The translations under genes and the position numbers were made by a program. Under the pieces are notes generated by a model. The model saw only the letters and a program-made list of their open reading frames with translations, was not told the DNA's origin and did not search any database. A stretch of DNA of 64,000 nt from Lachnospiraceae bacterium UBA4260. Its GTDB lineage: Bacteria; Bacillota; Clostridia; Lachnospirales; Lachnospiraceae. Below are positions 16,198 through 24,554 of the stretch, piece by piece. The DNA lies in the NCBI GenBank assembly GCA_002395235.1, contig DGWK01000024.1, forward strand, positions 5,105-69,104. The letters run 5' to 3'. How positions within the stretch are numbered: the stretch's first letter is position 1; each line of letters starts with the position of its first letter.

Positions 16198-16842
16198 TTA
16201 TTCTTTTTCCAGCGCATGAAATGCGGTGCTCAGGTCTTCGTAGATCCCGTAGCAGATCCTGCGGATCTCTTCGTCGGGCTCGGTCAGGTCGGGGATCATA
16301 ATGGTGCGGCATCCCGCCGCGACGCCCGCGTAAATCCCGTTGCGGCCGTCCTCAAACACGTAGCACTGAGAAGCCGGGAGACCGATCCTCTCGGCGGCGA
16401 GAAGGAAAATGTCCGGAGCGGGCTTTCCGTGCTCGACCTCTGTGCCGCTTATTACGGCGTCAAAATAGTCATAGACCCCGGCTTTGTTCAGGTTCCTCCT
16501 GATCAGGTCGGGCAGACTGCTGCTGGCAACCGCCATCCTGATGCCGCGCCTCTTCATGCCTTCCAGGATCTCATACAGCCCTTTCTTGACAGGCACTTCT
16601 TCCTGCAGGCTTTCATCCACGAGCCGCAGACAGTCGTCGCAGAACCGCTGCGCGTCGACCTCGGGGTAGTAGGAGTGGATCACTTCCACCATATGGCTGC
16701 CGCTGGTGCCGCAGACCGCCTTGGGAAATTCGGGATTATGAGGCACGCCGTACAGATCCGCCAGGCGGACCCAGGTATCTCTGTAAATCCGTTCAGTATC
16801 AAACATCAGACCGTCCATATCGAAAACAGCACCGCTCAGCAT
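16198..16842 (-). CDS. HAD-family phosphatase, beta-phosphoglucomutase-like
   Basis: A 214-residue haloacid-dehalogenase hydrolase. Motif I is AVFDMDGLMFDTE (DxD nucleophile and acid/base), motif II VASSS, the lysine is in HGKPAPDIF, and motif IV is FEDGRNGIYAG. The helical cap between residues about 18 and 85 places it in subfamily I with phosphatases/beta-phosphoglucomutases; the exact sugar-phosphate substrate cannot be told. The start at 16842 has AGGAAA 6 bases upstream; a longer in-frame start at 16890 lacks one. It is convergent with leuA and divergent from the HPr fusion. Confidence 0.88.
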   Translation of the reverse strand: MLSGAVFDMDGLMFDTERIYRDTWVRLADLYGVPHNPEFPKAVCGTSGSHMVEVIHSYYPEVDAQRFCDDCLRLVDESLQEEVPVKKGLYEILEGMKRRGIRMAVASSSLPDLIRRNLNKAGVYDYFDAVISGTEVEHGKPAPDIFLLAAERIGLPASQCYVFEDGRNGIYAGVAAGCRTIMIPDLTEPDEEIRRICYGIYEDLSTAFHALEKE

Positions 16843-16955
16843 AAGATTTCCTTTCTGTATTTTGCAGTTACTCAGCACCCCAAATCCCAAATGCTTCGGA
16901 TTCGGGAATAATAATTACAATTTGTTAATAATTGCCTAAATAGAGCGTTCTGCAA

Positions 16956-16984
16956 TTGAACAGTTAGTATAGATTGTATATAAT
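16956..16984 (+). promoter_or_regulatory. Promoter for the HPr-dehydrogenase fusion gene
   Basis: TTGAAC (16956-16961) and TATAAT (16979-16984) with a 17-base spacer, about 60 bases before the start codon. Confidence 0.78.
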
Positions 16985-17043
16985 GACGGTAGCATATTAT
17001 GTAGGTAACTGTCCACTGTCATTTTAAAGAAAAGGAAAAGATA

Positions 17044-18342
17044 ATGAAAAATCTGCAGTACACAGTTAAGAATCCTCTCGGAATCCACGCACGCCCTGCA
17101 GCACTCCTCGCCCAGGCATGCACCAATTTCAAGAGCGCGGTAATGATCGAGTGCAACGGCAATGTTGCATCCGGCAATAATGTCCTACAGATCCTCGGAC
17201 TGCACGCCGCCAAAGGGTCTGTGCTTAATATCACAGCTGACGGCCCCGACGAGGAAGACGCGATCGCGAAGATCGAAGAAGTCCTGGCGGATATCGCGCC
17301 CAAGGCAAAGAAGAAAGAGGTCCTCAAGGTCGCTTTCTTCGGCACCAAGGACTATGACCGCATGTTCTTCAGCGAGCTCTCCAGAGACAAGGGCGAAGGG
17401 ACCTATAATGTCGACATCAAGTATTTCAACAGCCGTCTGACGATCGAGTCCGCGAACCTGGCCAAGGGCTACGACGCTGTCTGCATTTTCGTAAATGATG
17501 AAGCGCCCAGGGAAGTAATCGAGATCCTGAGCGAGTGCGGCGTCAAGCTGATCCTTCTTCGCTGCGCCGGCTTCAACAATGTCGACGCCAAGGCGGCGGC
17601 AGAGTGCGGCATCACAGTTCTGCGCGTGCCGGCTTATTCTCCTTATGCGGTCGCGGAGCACGCGATGACTATCCTTCAGGCGGCCAACCGCCGGATCCAT
17701 AAATCCTACATCAAGGTCAAGGACAACAATTTCGCCCTGAGCGGACTCCTCGGACTGGACCTTCACAACAAGGTGGCCGGCATCATGGGAACCGGCAGGA
17801 TCGGCCAGATCATGGCGAACATCTGCAAGGGTTACGGCATGACCGTACTGGGCTGGGACGCTTTCCCGAACATGAGCCTGGAGGAGAAGGGCCTTTTGAA
17901 GTATGTCACCAAGGAGGAACTCCTCAGGAAAGCCGACCTGATCTCGCTCCATGCGCCGCTCGTCATGGGACCGAACGGAACGTATCATCTGATCGATGAC
18001 AACGCGATCGCCATGATGAAGGACAATGTAATGCTGGTCAACACATCCCGCGGACCGCTGGTCGATCCCGAAGCGCTGATCAGAGGCCTCAAGGCGAACA
18101 AGTTCCACTGCGTGGCGCTGGACGTCTACGAGGGAGAGGATCCCAACGTTTACAACGACAGGTCGGACGAGATGATCGACACGGATATCGTGGCAAGGCT
18201 GACCATGTTCCCGAACCTGATCCTGACCTCGCACCAGGCCTTCTTCACGAGAGAGGCTCTGCAGGCGATCGCGGCCGTCACCATGGAGAACGCGAGAAAC
18301 TTCAACGAAGGCCTGCCTTTCGGCATGTCCGAAGTGAAGTGA
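17044..18342 (+). CDS. HPr domain fused to a D-2-hydroxyacid (D-lactate-like) dehydrogenase
   Basis: A 432-residue two-domain protein. Residues 1-88 are a phosphocarrier HPr domain: NPLGIHARPAALLAQ keeps His15, the site phosphorylated by PTS enzyme I, but residue 46, normally the regulatory serine, is Asn (SGNNVLQILGL). Residues about 97-432 are an NAD-dependent D-isomer 2-hydroxyacid dehydrogenase of the LdhA type. It has the Rossmann motif GIMGTGRIGQ, catalytic Arg in NTSRGPLVD, Glu in DVYEGED and His in TSHQAFFT. The likely reaction is pyruvate to D-lactate; another 2-ketoacid is possible. The fusion suggests PTS phosphorylation state tunes the enzyme (inference). It is transcribed alone. 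Confidence 0.9.
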   Translation: MKNLQYTVKNPLGIHARPAALLAQACTNFKSAVMIECNGNVASGNNVLQILGLHAAKGSVLNITADGPDEEDAIAKIEEVLADIAPKAKKKEVLKVAFFGTKDYDRMFFSELSRDKGEGTYNVDIKYFNSRLTIESANLAKGYDAVCIFVNDEAPREVIEILSECGVKLILLRCAGFNNVDAKAAAECGITVLRVPAYSPYAVAEHAMTILQAANRRIHKSYIKVKDNNFALSGLLGLDLHNKVAGIMGTGRIGQIMANICKGYGMTVLGWDAFPNMSLEEKGLLKYVTKEELLRKADLISLHAPLVMGPNGTYHLIDDNAIAMMKDNVMLVNTSRGPLVDPEALIRGLKANKFHCVALDVYEGEDPNVYNDRSDEMIDTDIVARLTMFPNLILTSHQAFFTREALQAIAAVTMENARNFNEGLPFGMSEVK

Positions 18343-18365
18343 GGAGACAAAAGGAACCGACACAA

Positions 18366-18401
18366 GGCGGGCGCCGCAGCGGGCGGTGCCCGTCTCATTT
18401 T
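18366..18401 (+). terminator. Terminator of the HPr-dehydrogenase gene
   Basis: GGCGGGCGCCGC pairs with GGCGGTGCCCGTC with G-U pairs, followed by TCATTTTGT. Confidence 0.75.
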
Positions 18402-18430
18402 GTATTATCAGAATCAGACGATTTAGTGCA

Positions 18431-18459
18431 TTGACAAACCGCATTACTGAGTGTAATGT
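18431..18459 (+). promoter_or_regulatory. Promoter for the TPP riboswitch-thiT transcript
   Basis: Consensus TTGACA (18431-18436), 17-base spacer, and TAATGT (18454-18459) preceded by TG as an extended -10. Transcription would begin about 10 bases before the riboswitch. Confidence 0.65.
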
Positions 18460-18475
18460 AGTGATCGATTCAATA

Positions 18476-18580
18476 ACTGCTGGGGGAGCAAATGCTGAGA
18501 CAGCTGCCGTTCGCAAGTGCGGATCGAAGCGGCTGACCCTTATTACTTGAACCGGGTAATACCGGCGTAAGGAAGCACAC
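18476..18580 (+). promoter_or_regulatory. TPP (THI-box) riboswitch
   Basis: Senses thiamine pyrophosphate. The conserved THI-box blocks are present in order: CTGGGGGAGC, GCTGAGAC, TGACCCTTATTACTTGAACC and GGGTAATACCGGCGTAAGGAA, closing with GCA complementary to the 5' end. It lies 5' of thiT, the thiamine transporter S component, which fits. Confidence 0.95.
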
Positions 18581-18664
18581 GGTTGTTGAGTGAGAAGGCA
18601 TGTCGGGAGACTGACTCCGGTTTTTCGGGACTGCCCTGTCTTGCTCCGACGCCGTGAACCAACT

Positions 18665-18690
18665 CCCCTCCTGCGAAAAGGAGGTTTTTT
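18665..18690 (+). promoter_or_regulatory. Riboswitch expression platform: SD-sequestering hairpin with T-run
   Basis: CCTCCT-GCGAAA-AGGAGG followed by TTTTTTT, with the thiT ATG immediately after. The 3' arm is the ribosome binding site itself, so the same hairpin can act as an intrinsic terminator and as a ribosome-site mask. It is probably formed when TPP is bound. Confidence 0.75.
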
Positions 18691-18691
18691 T

Positions 18692-19228
18692 ATGTCCAAA
18701 AGTGTGAAGATCGTTGTTTTCTGTGCCATGTGCATAGCGCTGGCGAGCGTGACGAGTATGATCAAGGTCTTCGAGTTTCCGACCGGGGGCTCGATCACTC
18801 TCTGCTCAACGCTCTTTGCGGTCCTGCCGGGGTATTTCTTCGGCCCGGTCGTCGGGATCGCCGCGGGATTTGCATACGGAATCCTGCAGTTCTTTCTGGG
18901 CCCCTATATTTTGACTCCGGTCCAGGTCTTTATCGACTACGGGCTCGCGTTTGCGGCCTTCGGACTGTCGGGATTTTTCGCTTCCCAGAAGTTCGGGCTT
19001 CAGAAGGGATACCTGACAGCCTGCGTCGGGCGCTGGTTCTTCGCCTTTCTCTCCGGCTGGATCTTTTTCGGCGAATATGCCTGGGAAGGCTGGAACGCGG
19101 CGGCCTATTCCGCCGTCTATAATATCGTCTACATTGTGGGAGAGGCGGTCATCGTGGTGGTACTGATCAGCATTCCCGCTTTTTCCAACGCGCTTGGCAG
19201 GGTGAAGAGCGTAGCCTTGCAGAGCTGA
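18692..19228 (+). CDS. thiT: Thiamine ECF transporter S component ThiT
   Basis: Membrane substrate-binding subunit for thiamine uptake; it needs the EcfA1A2T module, probably the one at 7.1-9.7 kb. The 178-residue product has about six hydrophobic segments and the ThiT loop FPTGGSITLCSTLFAVLPGYFFGPVVGIAAGFAYG. Aromatic residues typical of the thiamine pocket lie in the C-terminal half (GWIFFGEYAWEGW, AYSAVYNIVYI). The TPP riboswitch upstream supports the substrate. The ATG at 18692 is set by the AAAGGAGG just before it. Confidence 0.93.
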   Translation: MSKSVKIVVFCAMCIALASVTSMIKVFEFPTGGSITLCSTLFAVLPGYFFGPVVGIAAGFAYGILQFFLGPYILTPVQVFIDYGLAFAAFGLSGFFASQKFGLQKGYLTACVGRWFFAFLSGWIFFGEYAWEGWNAAAYSAVYNIVYIVGEAVIVVVLISIPAFSNALGRVKSVALQS

Positions 19229-19240
19229 AACGAATTTTAG

Positions 19241-19290
19241 GAAACACCTCCCGTCATCTTTTGTGGTGACGGGAGGTGTTTCATTTCGAG
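19241..19290 (+). terminator. Terminator of thiT
   Basis: GAAACACCTCCCGTCAT and TGACGGGAGGTGTTTC form a nearly perfect stem, followed by ATTTC. Confidence 0.85.
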
Positions 19291-19296
19291 GGGAAG

Positions 19297-19326
19297 TGTT
19301 ATACTCATTGAGTAACGTTCCGTTAC
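19297..19326 (+). promoter_or_regulatory. Promoter with an adjoining palindromic operator, upstream of the YdcF gene
   Basis: TGTTATACT (extended -10; TATACT 19300-19305) is followed at 19312-19326 by GTAACG-TTC-CGTTAC, a perfect inverted repeat lying across the predicted transcription start. A repressor site is a reasonable inference. Confidence 0.5.
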
Positions 19327-19356
19327 GTCAAAGAAACATCAGGAGATCATATTTAT

Positions 19357-20409
19357 ATGGGAATAAACTTCAGCAGAGTACTGGAACTTGCCATCCCCTG
19401 CCTAATGTTCTGGGGGATCCTGGCGGCGTCTCTTGCGCTGGACCGAAGCAGGTTCAGAAACTGCATATTCCTGCTGCTTGCGACAGTGTCGACCGCGCCG
19501 CTTCTGTGCGCGCTGACCGGCAGCCACGAGGAGGGAACGGCCAGGGCCCTTTCGATCATAGCCTTCGCGGCGCTTCTGTCCGTGCCGGGGATTCTGATCG
19601 GAAACGGCGTGACCATGTACCGCAGGGAGGGAAGGAGCCTGGCCAATCAGCTCTCGCTCATCCTCGGGATCGTGGTTGCAGTGGGAGAGCTGTGCACCTT
19701 TCTGTTCTATGTTTTTCCCATATTCTGGTCGGAGGGAAACTGGCAGTTTATCACAACGGGTATGCGAGTGCTCCTGTTCATCAGCCTGTCGATCACTTAT
19801 GTGTCGGTGATCTTCGCGGCGTTCATGGGATACACGATTTTGCTGCAGCTGATTCCTCCAAAGAGAGATTTTGACTACGTGATCATTCACGGATGCGGCC
19901 TGCTGAGGGGAAGAGAAGTGTCGAAACTTCTCGCGGACCGCATCGACAAGGCGATCGAGGTCTACCATAAGGATCCCACGCCTCCGATCCTGATCCCGTC
20001 CGGCGGAAAAGGAGAGGACGAGGAGATCTCCGAAGCAGAGGCCATGGAGGCGTATCTCATAGAACACGGGATACCGAGTCAGCAGATTATAAAGGAAGAC
20101 AAGTCCATGACGACCCGGGAGAACCTGCTGTTCTCGCAAAAGATCATCCGGCAGCGGGGCGGAAGTTCCTACGTCGCGCTGGTAACGAGCAATTATCATG
20201 TCTACAGGGCACTGAATTTGTGCGAGAAGATCGATCTGGAGTGCACGGGGATCGGGGCCCATGTCGCCTCGTATTACTGGCCTAGTGCCCTGATCAGAGA
20301 GTTCGCGGCTATTATGAGCCAAAAGAAGAATTTCGCCGTGTTCGCGGCGGGGTGGCTCCTCACAGTGGTCCCTTTGCTGTATATGATCATGGGAAACGCC
20401 ATACAGTAG
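19357..20409 (+). CDS. YdcF/SanA-like (DUF218) membrane protein
   Basis: A 350-residue protein with four or five N-terminal hydrophobic segments (residues 1-165) and a DUF218 domain (about 175-310). The latter begins FDYVIIHGCGLLRGREVSKLLADRI and includes ILIPSGGKGEDEEISEAEAMEAYLIEHGIP, EDKSMTTRENLLFS and VTSNYHVYRA. A last hydrophobic helix ends the protein. DUF218 proteins (YdcF, ElyC, SanA) are linked to envelope integrity; the biochemical reaction is unknown. The next gene starts 13 bases later. Confidence 0.88.
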   Translation: MGINFSRVLELAIPCLMFWGILAASLALDRSRFRNCIFLLLATVSTAPLLCALTGSHEEGTARALSIIAFAALLSVPGILIGNGVTMYRREGRSLANQLSLILGIVVAVGELCTFLFYVFPIFWSEGNWQFITTGMRVLLFISLSITYVSVIFAAFMGYTILLQLIPPKRDFDYVIIHGCGLLRGREVSKLLADRIDKAIEVYHKDPTPPILIPSGGKGEDEEISEAEAMEAYLIEHGIPSQQIIKEDKSMTTRENLLFSQKIIRQRGGSSYVALVTSNYHVYRALNLCEKIDLECTGIGAHVASYYWPSALIREFAAIMSQKKNFAVFAAGWLLTVVPLLYMIMGNAIQ

Positions 20410-20422
20410 AAATCCGAGAATT

Positions 20423-21358
20423 ATGACAGAGAATCAAGAGAAGACCGTCCCGAAGCGGACAAAAAAGTTCATAAAGCGGGGGATCTCCGTGATCCTTATG
20501 ATCGGCGTCCTGATCGCGGCCATGCTCGAAGTGCTGACGCTTACGGAGTACAGGCCCCCCGAACGGGAGCAGGTAGCCATCAACAACTTTGGCTGGGAGT
20601 CGGCAAAGCCCGGCGACAGCCTGAAAGTCCTCTCCTGGCAGATCGGATTCGCAGCGGGGGGCGGCAAGGCGGCCGATGAGGAGAGCGTTCGAAGCAACCT
20701 TTCCGGGATCGCGAGGGAGACGGCGCAGTTGGATCCCGACGTGGTCTTTCTGCAGGAGGTCGACCGCGACGCGGCAAGATCGCACCGCATCGATGAGATG
20801 ATCGAGCTGGTCAACGTATTTATAGATGAACATGAGCTCGATTTTACACCCGCCTTCGCGTACAACAGAAGCGTCCTCTTCGTCCCTTATCCCATCCCGC
20901 CCACAGGGCTGGTCCGGAGCGGCCTGCTGACACTGACACGAAAGCAGATGGAATCGGCGGAGCGGATCCAGCTTCCAAACGCCGATAAATGGCCGGCCAG
21001 ACTGGTCGGTTTCAAGCACTGCCTGCTGGTGGAGCGTCTGCCGGTGCAAAACAGCGACAGGGAGCTCGTTCTGATCAACCTTCAGACGGACGCCGGCAGC
21101 AGCTCGCAAGGGAAGTCGGAGCAGGAGAAAGCGATCCTCGGGTTCCTGCAGGAGGAGGCGGACAAGGGCAATTATGTCATTGCGGCCGGTGAATTTGATC
21201 AGACCTTCAGCGATGCGGACGGAAGTCTTCTGAAGTATTACCCGGAGGGGGGCTGTGTCCTGTCCTCCAATATCGAAGTCCGGTCCTGCGAGAGAAAGAA
21301 AACGGGATCCGAATACGCGGGTCATGAGCCGGTTCTGCTGGAGTGCGTGCTCCGGTGA
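20423..21358 (+). CDS. Membrane-anchored EEP-fold protein with degenerate active site
   Basis: A 311-residue protein: a basic N-terminus, one membrane segment (about residues 21-40), then an endonuclease/exonuclease/phosphatase-like fold. The framework is clear (LKVLSWQIGF, DPDVVFLQEVDRDAARSHRIDE, RSGLLTLTRKQM, ELVLINLQTD, NYVIAAGEFDQTF, EYAGHEPVLLECVL). However, the usual catalytic Asn of WN is Gln, His of NLH is Gln, GDFN is GEFD, and SDH is AGH. QE is retained. The protein is therefore probably not an active hydrolase. It may be cotranscribed with the YdcF gene. Confidence 0.78.
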   Translation: MTENQEKTVPKRTKKFIKRGISVILMIGVLIAAMLEVLTLTEYRPPEREQVAINNFGWESAKPGDSLKVLSWQIGFAAGGGKAADEESVRSNLSGIARETAQLDPDVVFLQEVDRDAARSHRIDEMIELVNVFIDEHELDFTPAFAYNRSVLFVPYPIPPTGLVRSGLLTLTRKQMESAERIQLPNADKWPARLVGFKHCLLVERLPVQNSDRELVLINLQTDAGSSSQGKSEQEKAILGFLQEEADKGNYVIAAGEFDQTFSDADGSLLKYYPEGGCVLSSNIEVRSCERKKTGSEYAGHEPVLLECVLR

Positions 21359-21503
21359 CGGCGCCGGCAAAGAGCCTGCCGGCGAGCTTTTGTATGGCAC
21401 AACAGGAAATGCCTGTGATACATAAATACATTGTTTTTAAGAGCTGATTTATGCAGTATAATTGACATATGAATCAAAACACAGGTGAAGGAGGAAATAC
21501 ACC

Positions 21504-22520
21504 ATGGCAATATTAGTTACAGGCGGAACAGGCTTCATCGGAAGCCACACAGTGGTTGAACTTCTGCAGGCAGGATATGAAGTAGTCATCGCAGACAACC
21601 TTTACAATTCAAAGGCTATGGTGGTCGACAGGATCGAAGCGATCACCGGCAAGCGCCCGACATTCTACGAGCTGGATGTCTGTGATAAGCCCGCGTTGGA
21701 CGCCCTTTTTGAGAAAGAGAAGATCGACGCGGTCATTCACTTCGCAGGATATAAGGCAGTCGGCGAATCTACGAGAAAACCGATCGAATACTACGAGAAC
21801 AACCTGGGTTCCACGCTGACGCTCTGCAAGTCCATGAGAGAGCACGGCTGCTTCAAGATCGTATTCTCTTCCTCTGCGACCGTCTACGGAGATCCCGCTT
21901 TTGTCCCGATCACAGAGGAGTGCCCCAAGGGCATCACGACCAATCCTTACGGCGAGACAAAGTCCATGCAGGAGAGGATCCTCACAGATATATGGAAAGC
22001 GGACGATCGCTGGAAAGTTATGCTGCTTCGCTATTTTAACCCGATCGGAGCGCACGAGAGCGGCATGATCGGAGAAGATCCCAAGGGAATCCCCAACAAC
22101 CTGCTCCCTTACGTGGCCCAGGTGGCTTCCGGCAAGCTGGAGAAGGTCCACGTATTCGGCAACGACTATGACACACCCGACGGAACGGGAATCCGCGACT
22201 ATATCCATGTCGTCGACCTGGCGAAGGGCCATGTCAAGGCAATCGAGGGCATGGAGAAGCTGGACGGCGTCAATGTCTTCAATCTGGGAACGGGACACGG
22301 CTACAGCGTGCTCGACATCATCAAGGCGTTCTCCAAGGCCTGCGGCAAGGAGCTCCCTTATGTGATCGATCCCAGAAGGCCCGGCGACATCGCGGTGTGC
22401 TACAGCGATCCCGCCAAGGCCAGGGAGATCCTGGGCTGGACGGCTGAGAAGAATCTCGAGGATATGTGCCGGGACGGCTGGAACTGGCAGAGCAAGAATC
22501 CTGACGGATACGTAGAATAA
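21504..22520 (+). CDS. galE: UDP-glucose 4-epimerase
   Basis: Interconverts UDP-glucose and UDP-galactose for galactose use and surface polysaccharides. The 338-residue product has the NAD-binding motif GGTGFIGSHT, the catalytic SSSATVYG Ser and NPYGETKSMQE Tyr-x3-Lys, RYFNPIGAHESG, and GTGIRDYIHVVDLAKGH. Length is normal. AAGGAGG precedes the ATG, and a TATAAT lies at 21457-21462 without a clear -35. A perfect terminator follows. Confidence 0.96.
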   Translation: MAILVTGGTGFIGSHTVVELLQAGYEVVIADNLYNSKAMVVDRIEAITGKRPTFYELDVCDKPALDALFEKEKIDAVIHFAGYKAVGESTRKPIEYYENNLGSTLTLCKSMREHGCFKIVFSSSATVYGDPAFVPITEECPKGITTNPYGETKSMQERILTDIWKADDRWKVMLLRYFNPIGAHESGMIGEDPKGIPNNLLPYVAQVASGKLEKVHVFGNDYDTPDGTGIRDYIHVVDLAKGHVKAIEGMEKLDGVNVFNLGTGHGYSVLDIIKAFSKACGKELPYVIDPRRPGDIAVCYSDPAKAREILGWTAEKNLEDMCRDGWNWQSKNPDGYVE

Positions 22521-22573
22521 GCCTTCCGGGACCTCTGCCGCCGGTACGGGCGGCAATACGGAAAAAACAGAAC

Positions 22574-22610
22574 AGCTCTCTGCTGCGGAAGCGGCAGAGA
22601 GCTATCTTTA
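22574..22610 (+). terminator. Terminator of galE
   Basis: AGCTCTCTGC (22574-22583) and GCAGAGAGCT (22594-22603) form a perfect 10-bp stem followed by ATCTTTATG. Confidence 0.8.
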
Positions 22611-22690
22611 TGTCGAGAGGGAAGAAAAAACGTGTTATTATGTGTATAACACATGACAGTGCATCAGCTTGCAATGAGGAGGAAGAGCAC

Positions 22691-23626
22691 GTGAAAAACA
22701 AGAAAGTTCTGGTTGCTGTCCTTACGGCAGTTCTGATCACAGCGGCCGTGATCGGCGGACTCTGGTTCGCCGGCTTTTTCAAACTTACGCCCATGAAGCT
22801 GGCCAGGAGGAGCATGAAGGAACTGGCCAAGGTGCAGTCCTTTGACTCCGATATCCGGATGGAATATGAGGGCACTATCGCGTTTATGGGAAATAACGTG
22901 GATTTTGCGCTCACTTCGGACTGTAATCTTAAGGGGGTCGTCAGGACCGGAACGACCTATATGAAAGGGACAATGGGGACAAAGCTTCCGATCCTCGGGG
23001 ATCTTTCCGTACCTGTGGAAGGATATCAGCAGTATCAGGACACCGGCATGGTCACATATACCAGGTTCCGGAATTCCGACTGGCTGGTGAACGAGGTGCA
23101 GCCGGTGCAGGTGCCTGAGGGAGGCGCCCAGTTTAATCTCGACTATAAAGTGGTGCTGGGCATCATGCAGAAGATCTCCGAAGGAGAGATGAAGGCGCAG
23201 CTCGCGGAAGAGACGGAACAGCTGCGCGGCCAGGAGGTCTACAGGATGGACATTTCCGTCACCGGAGAACTGATCGGCGAGATTGTTCAGGCTTTGACCG
23301 CGTCACAGGGAAACAATGCGGCTCTTCCGGACAATTTTGACATATCAGACGGCGATGCCGCGATCAGACTGTATATCTTCAAGGAGACGAGACTGCCGGC
23401 GAAGCTGGTCATCGACTGCACGGCACTGGGCCGGGCAGTGATCCGGAACCTGCTGAAAAACAGCGCGGCGGGGGAATCCGTATCGACGGGAACGAACAGT
23501 TTTGTGATCACGGCGGATGTCCTCGCTTACAATACCATCGATGAGATCACCATCCCGCAGGAAGTGATTTCGTCCGCGGTGAAGCCGGAGCAGTTTGATC
23601 TGCTCAGTATTTTTATGGGGAAGTGA
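22691..23626 (+). CDS. Membrane-anchored extracellular protein of unknown function
   Basis: A 311-residue protein not recognised by name. It uses a GTG start (22691) behind GAGGAGGAAG, chosen because it gives a proper signal-anchor: KNKKVLVAVLTAVLITAAVIGGLWFAGFF. The remainder is predicted beta-rich and hydrophilic (MEYEGTIAFMGNNVDFALTS, YRMDISVTGELIG, LPAKLVIDCTALG), reminiscent of LolA-like DUF6612-type lipoprotein folds but without a lipobox. It starts the co-directional run to 32 kb; the next gene begins 6 bases after its stop. Confidence 0.8.
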   Translation: MKNKKVLVAVLTAVLITAAVIGGLWFAGFFKLTPMKLARRSMKELAKVQSFDSDIRMEYEGTIAFMGNNVDFALTSDCNLKGVVRTGTTYMKGTMGTKLPILGDLSVPVEGYQQYQDTGMVTYTRFRNSDWLVNEVQPVQVPEGGAQFNLDYKVVLGIMQKISEGEMKAQLAEETEQLRGQEVYRMDISVTGELIGEIVQALTASQGNNAALPDNFDISDGDAAIRLYIFKETRLPAKLVIDCTALGRAVIRNLLKNSAAGESVSTGTNSFVITADVLAYNTIDEITIPQEVISSAVKPEQFDLLSIFMGK

Positions 23627-23632
23627 CAGCAT

Positions 23633-24532
23633 ATGCCATTTACTTACAACAAGATCGAATACCGCGGTGAAGCGTGCATTGAGATCACAGGCTTCGAAGG
23701 GGCCGTCAGGAGCCTTACCTTCCCGGACAGGATCGGGGAGCTGCCGGTGAGAAGCATAGGGAAGCACGCTTTCGCGGGAAGAAAAGATGTGCAGGAGGTG
23801 AGTCTCCCTCAGTCTCTGAGGAGGCTTAACCTTTTTGCGTTCCATAATTGTTCCCGGCTCAGAGCAATGTCCCTCTACGACAGTGTCGAAGATTATTATG
23901 ACGGCGTGATCCGGCAGTGCGGCGCCCTCGAGGAGATCACGATCCGAGGGAGCGGCAGGTCCTTCGCGCTGATGAAGGAGATGCTTGAGGACAATGACCG
24001 GGCCATGAGTTTTCATCTGTACCTTCCCGATGGGGAGATCCGCCTCTCTTTCCCCGACTACGCGCTGATCGCCTCGGAGAACACGATGGCGAGGACGATC
24101 CAGTTCGCTTACGAGGGAGGCGGCTATGCCTACAGGAACTGCGTCAGAAAAAAGGAGATCAGGTTCCGGGAATATGACCGGCTGTTTCCTTTCATGGAAC
24201 ACGATGACCCGGAGTTCGCGGCCGTGATCGCATCGGACCGGCTTCTGTATGCCCATGACCTGGATTCGTCTTCCGAGGAGAGGTACACTGCGTTTCTGAC
24301 AGATCACGCGGCGGACGCCCTTAAGACCTTTATCCGAAAGGGACAGATGGACAAGGTGCAGCTGATCACCGAAAACGGGCTCGCGGACGAGGAGGCCCTG
24401 TCGGAGGCTTTAAAGCTCGCTTCCGAGAGAAAGGAGACCGCGATCTGCGCGGTACTGATGGAGAGTGGGCGCGGCAGAGAGAGAAAAGGACAGGATCTGT
24501 CGCTGCAGCTCGATGACTGGGATGACTGGTAA
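23633..24532 (+). CDS. BspA-type leucine-rich-repeat protein with helical C-terminus
   Basis: A 299-residue protein. Residues about 1-115 contain two or three BspA-like repeats (LTFPDRIGELPVRSIGKHAFAGRKDVQEVSLPQSLRRLNLFAFHNC, then LEEITIRGSG). The rest is mixed alpha/beta and ends in helices (LITENGLADEEALSEALKLASERKETA) resembling an ankyrin-like pair and an acidic DDWDDW tail. There is no signal peptide, so it is probably cytoplasmic. It lies 22 bases before the DUF2201 gene and likely functions with the MoxR/VWA pair. Confidence 0.78.
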   Translation: MPFTYNKIEYRGEACIEITGFEGAVRSLTFPDRIGELPVRSIGKHAFAGRKDVQEVSLPQSLRRLNLFAFHNCSRLRAMSLYDSVEDYYDGVIRQCGALEEITIRGSGRSFALMKEMLEDNDRAMSFHLYLPDGEIRLSFPDYALIASENTMARTIQFAYEGGGYAYRNCVRKKEIRFREYDRLFPFMEHDDPEFAAVIASDRLLYAHDLDSSSEERYTAFLTDHAADALKTFIRKGQMDKVQLITENGLADEEALSEALKLASERKETAICAVLMESGRGRERKGQDLSLQLDDWDDW

Positions 24533-24554
24533 AGCAAACAGAAAGGGAATCAGA

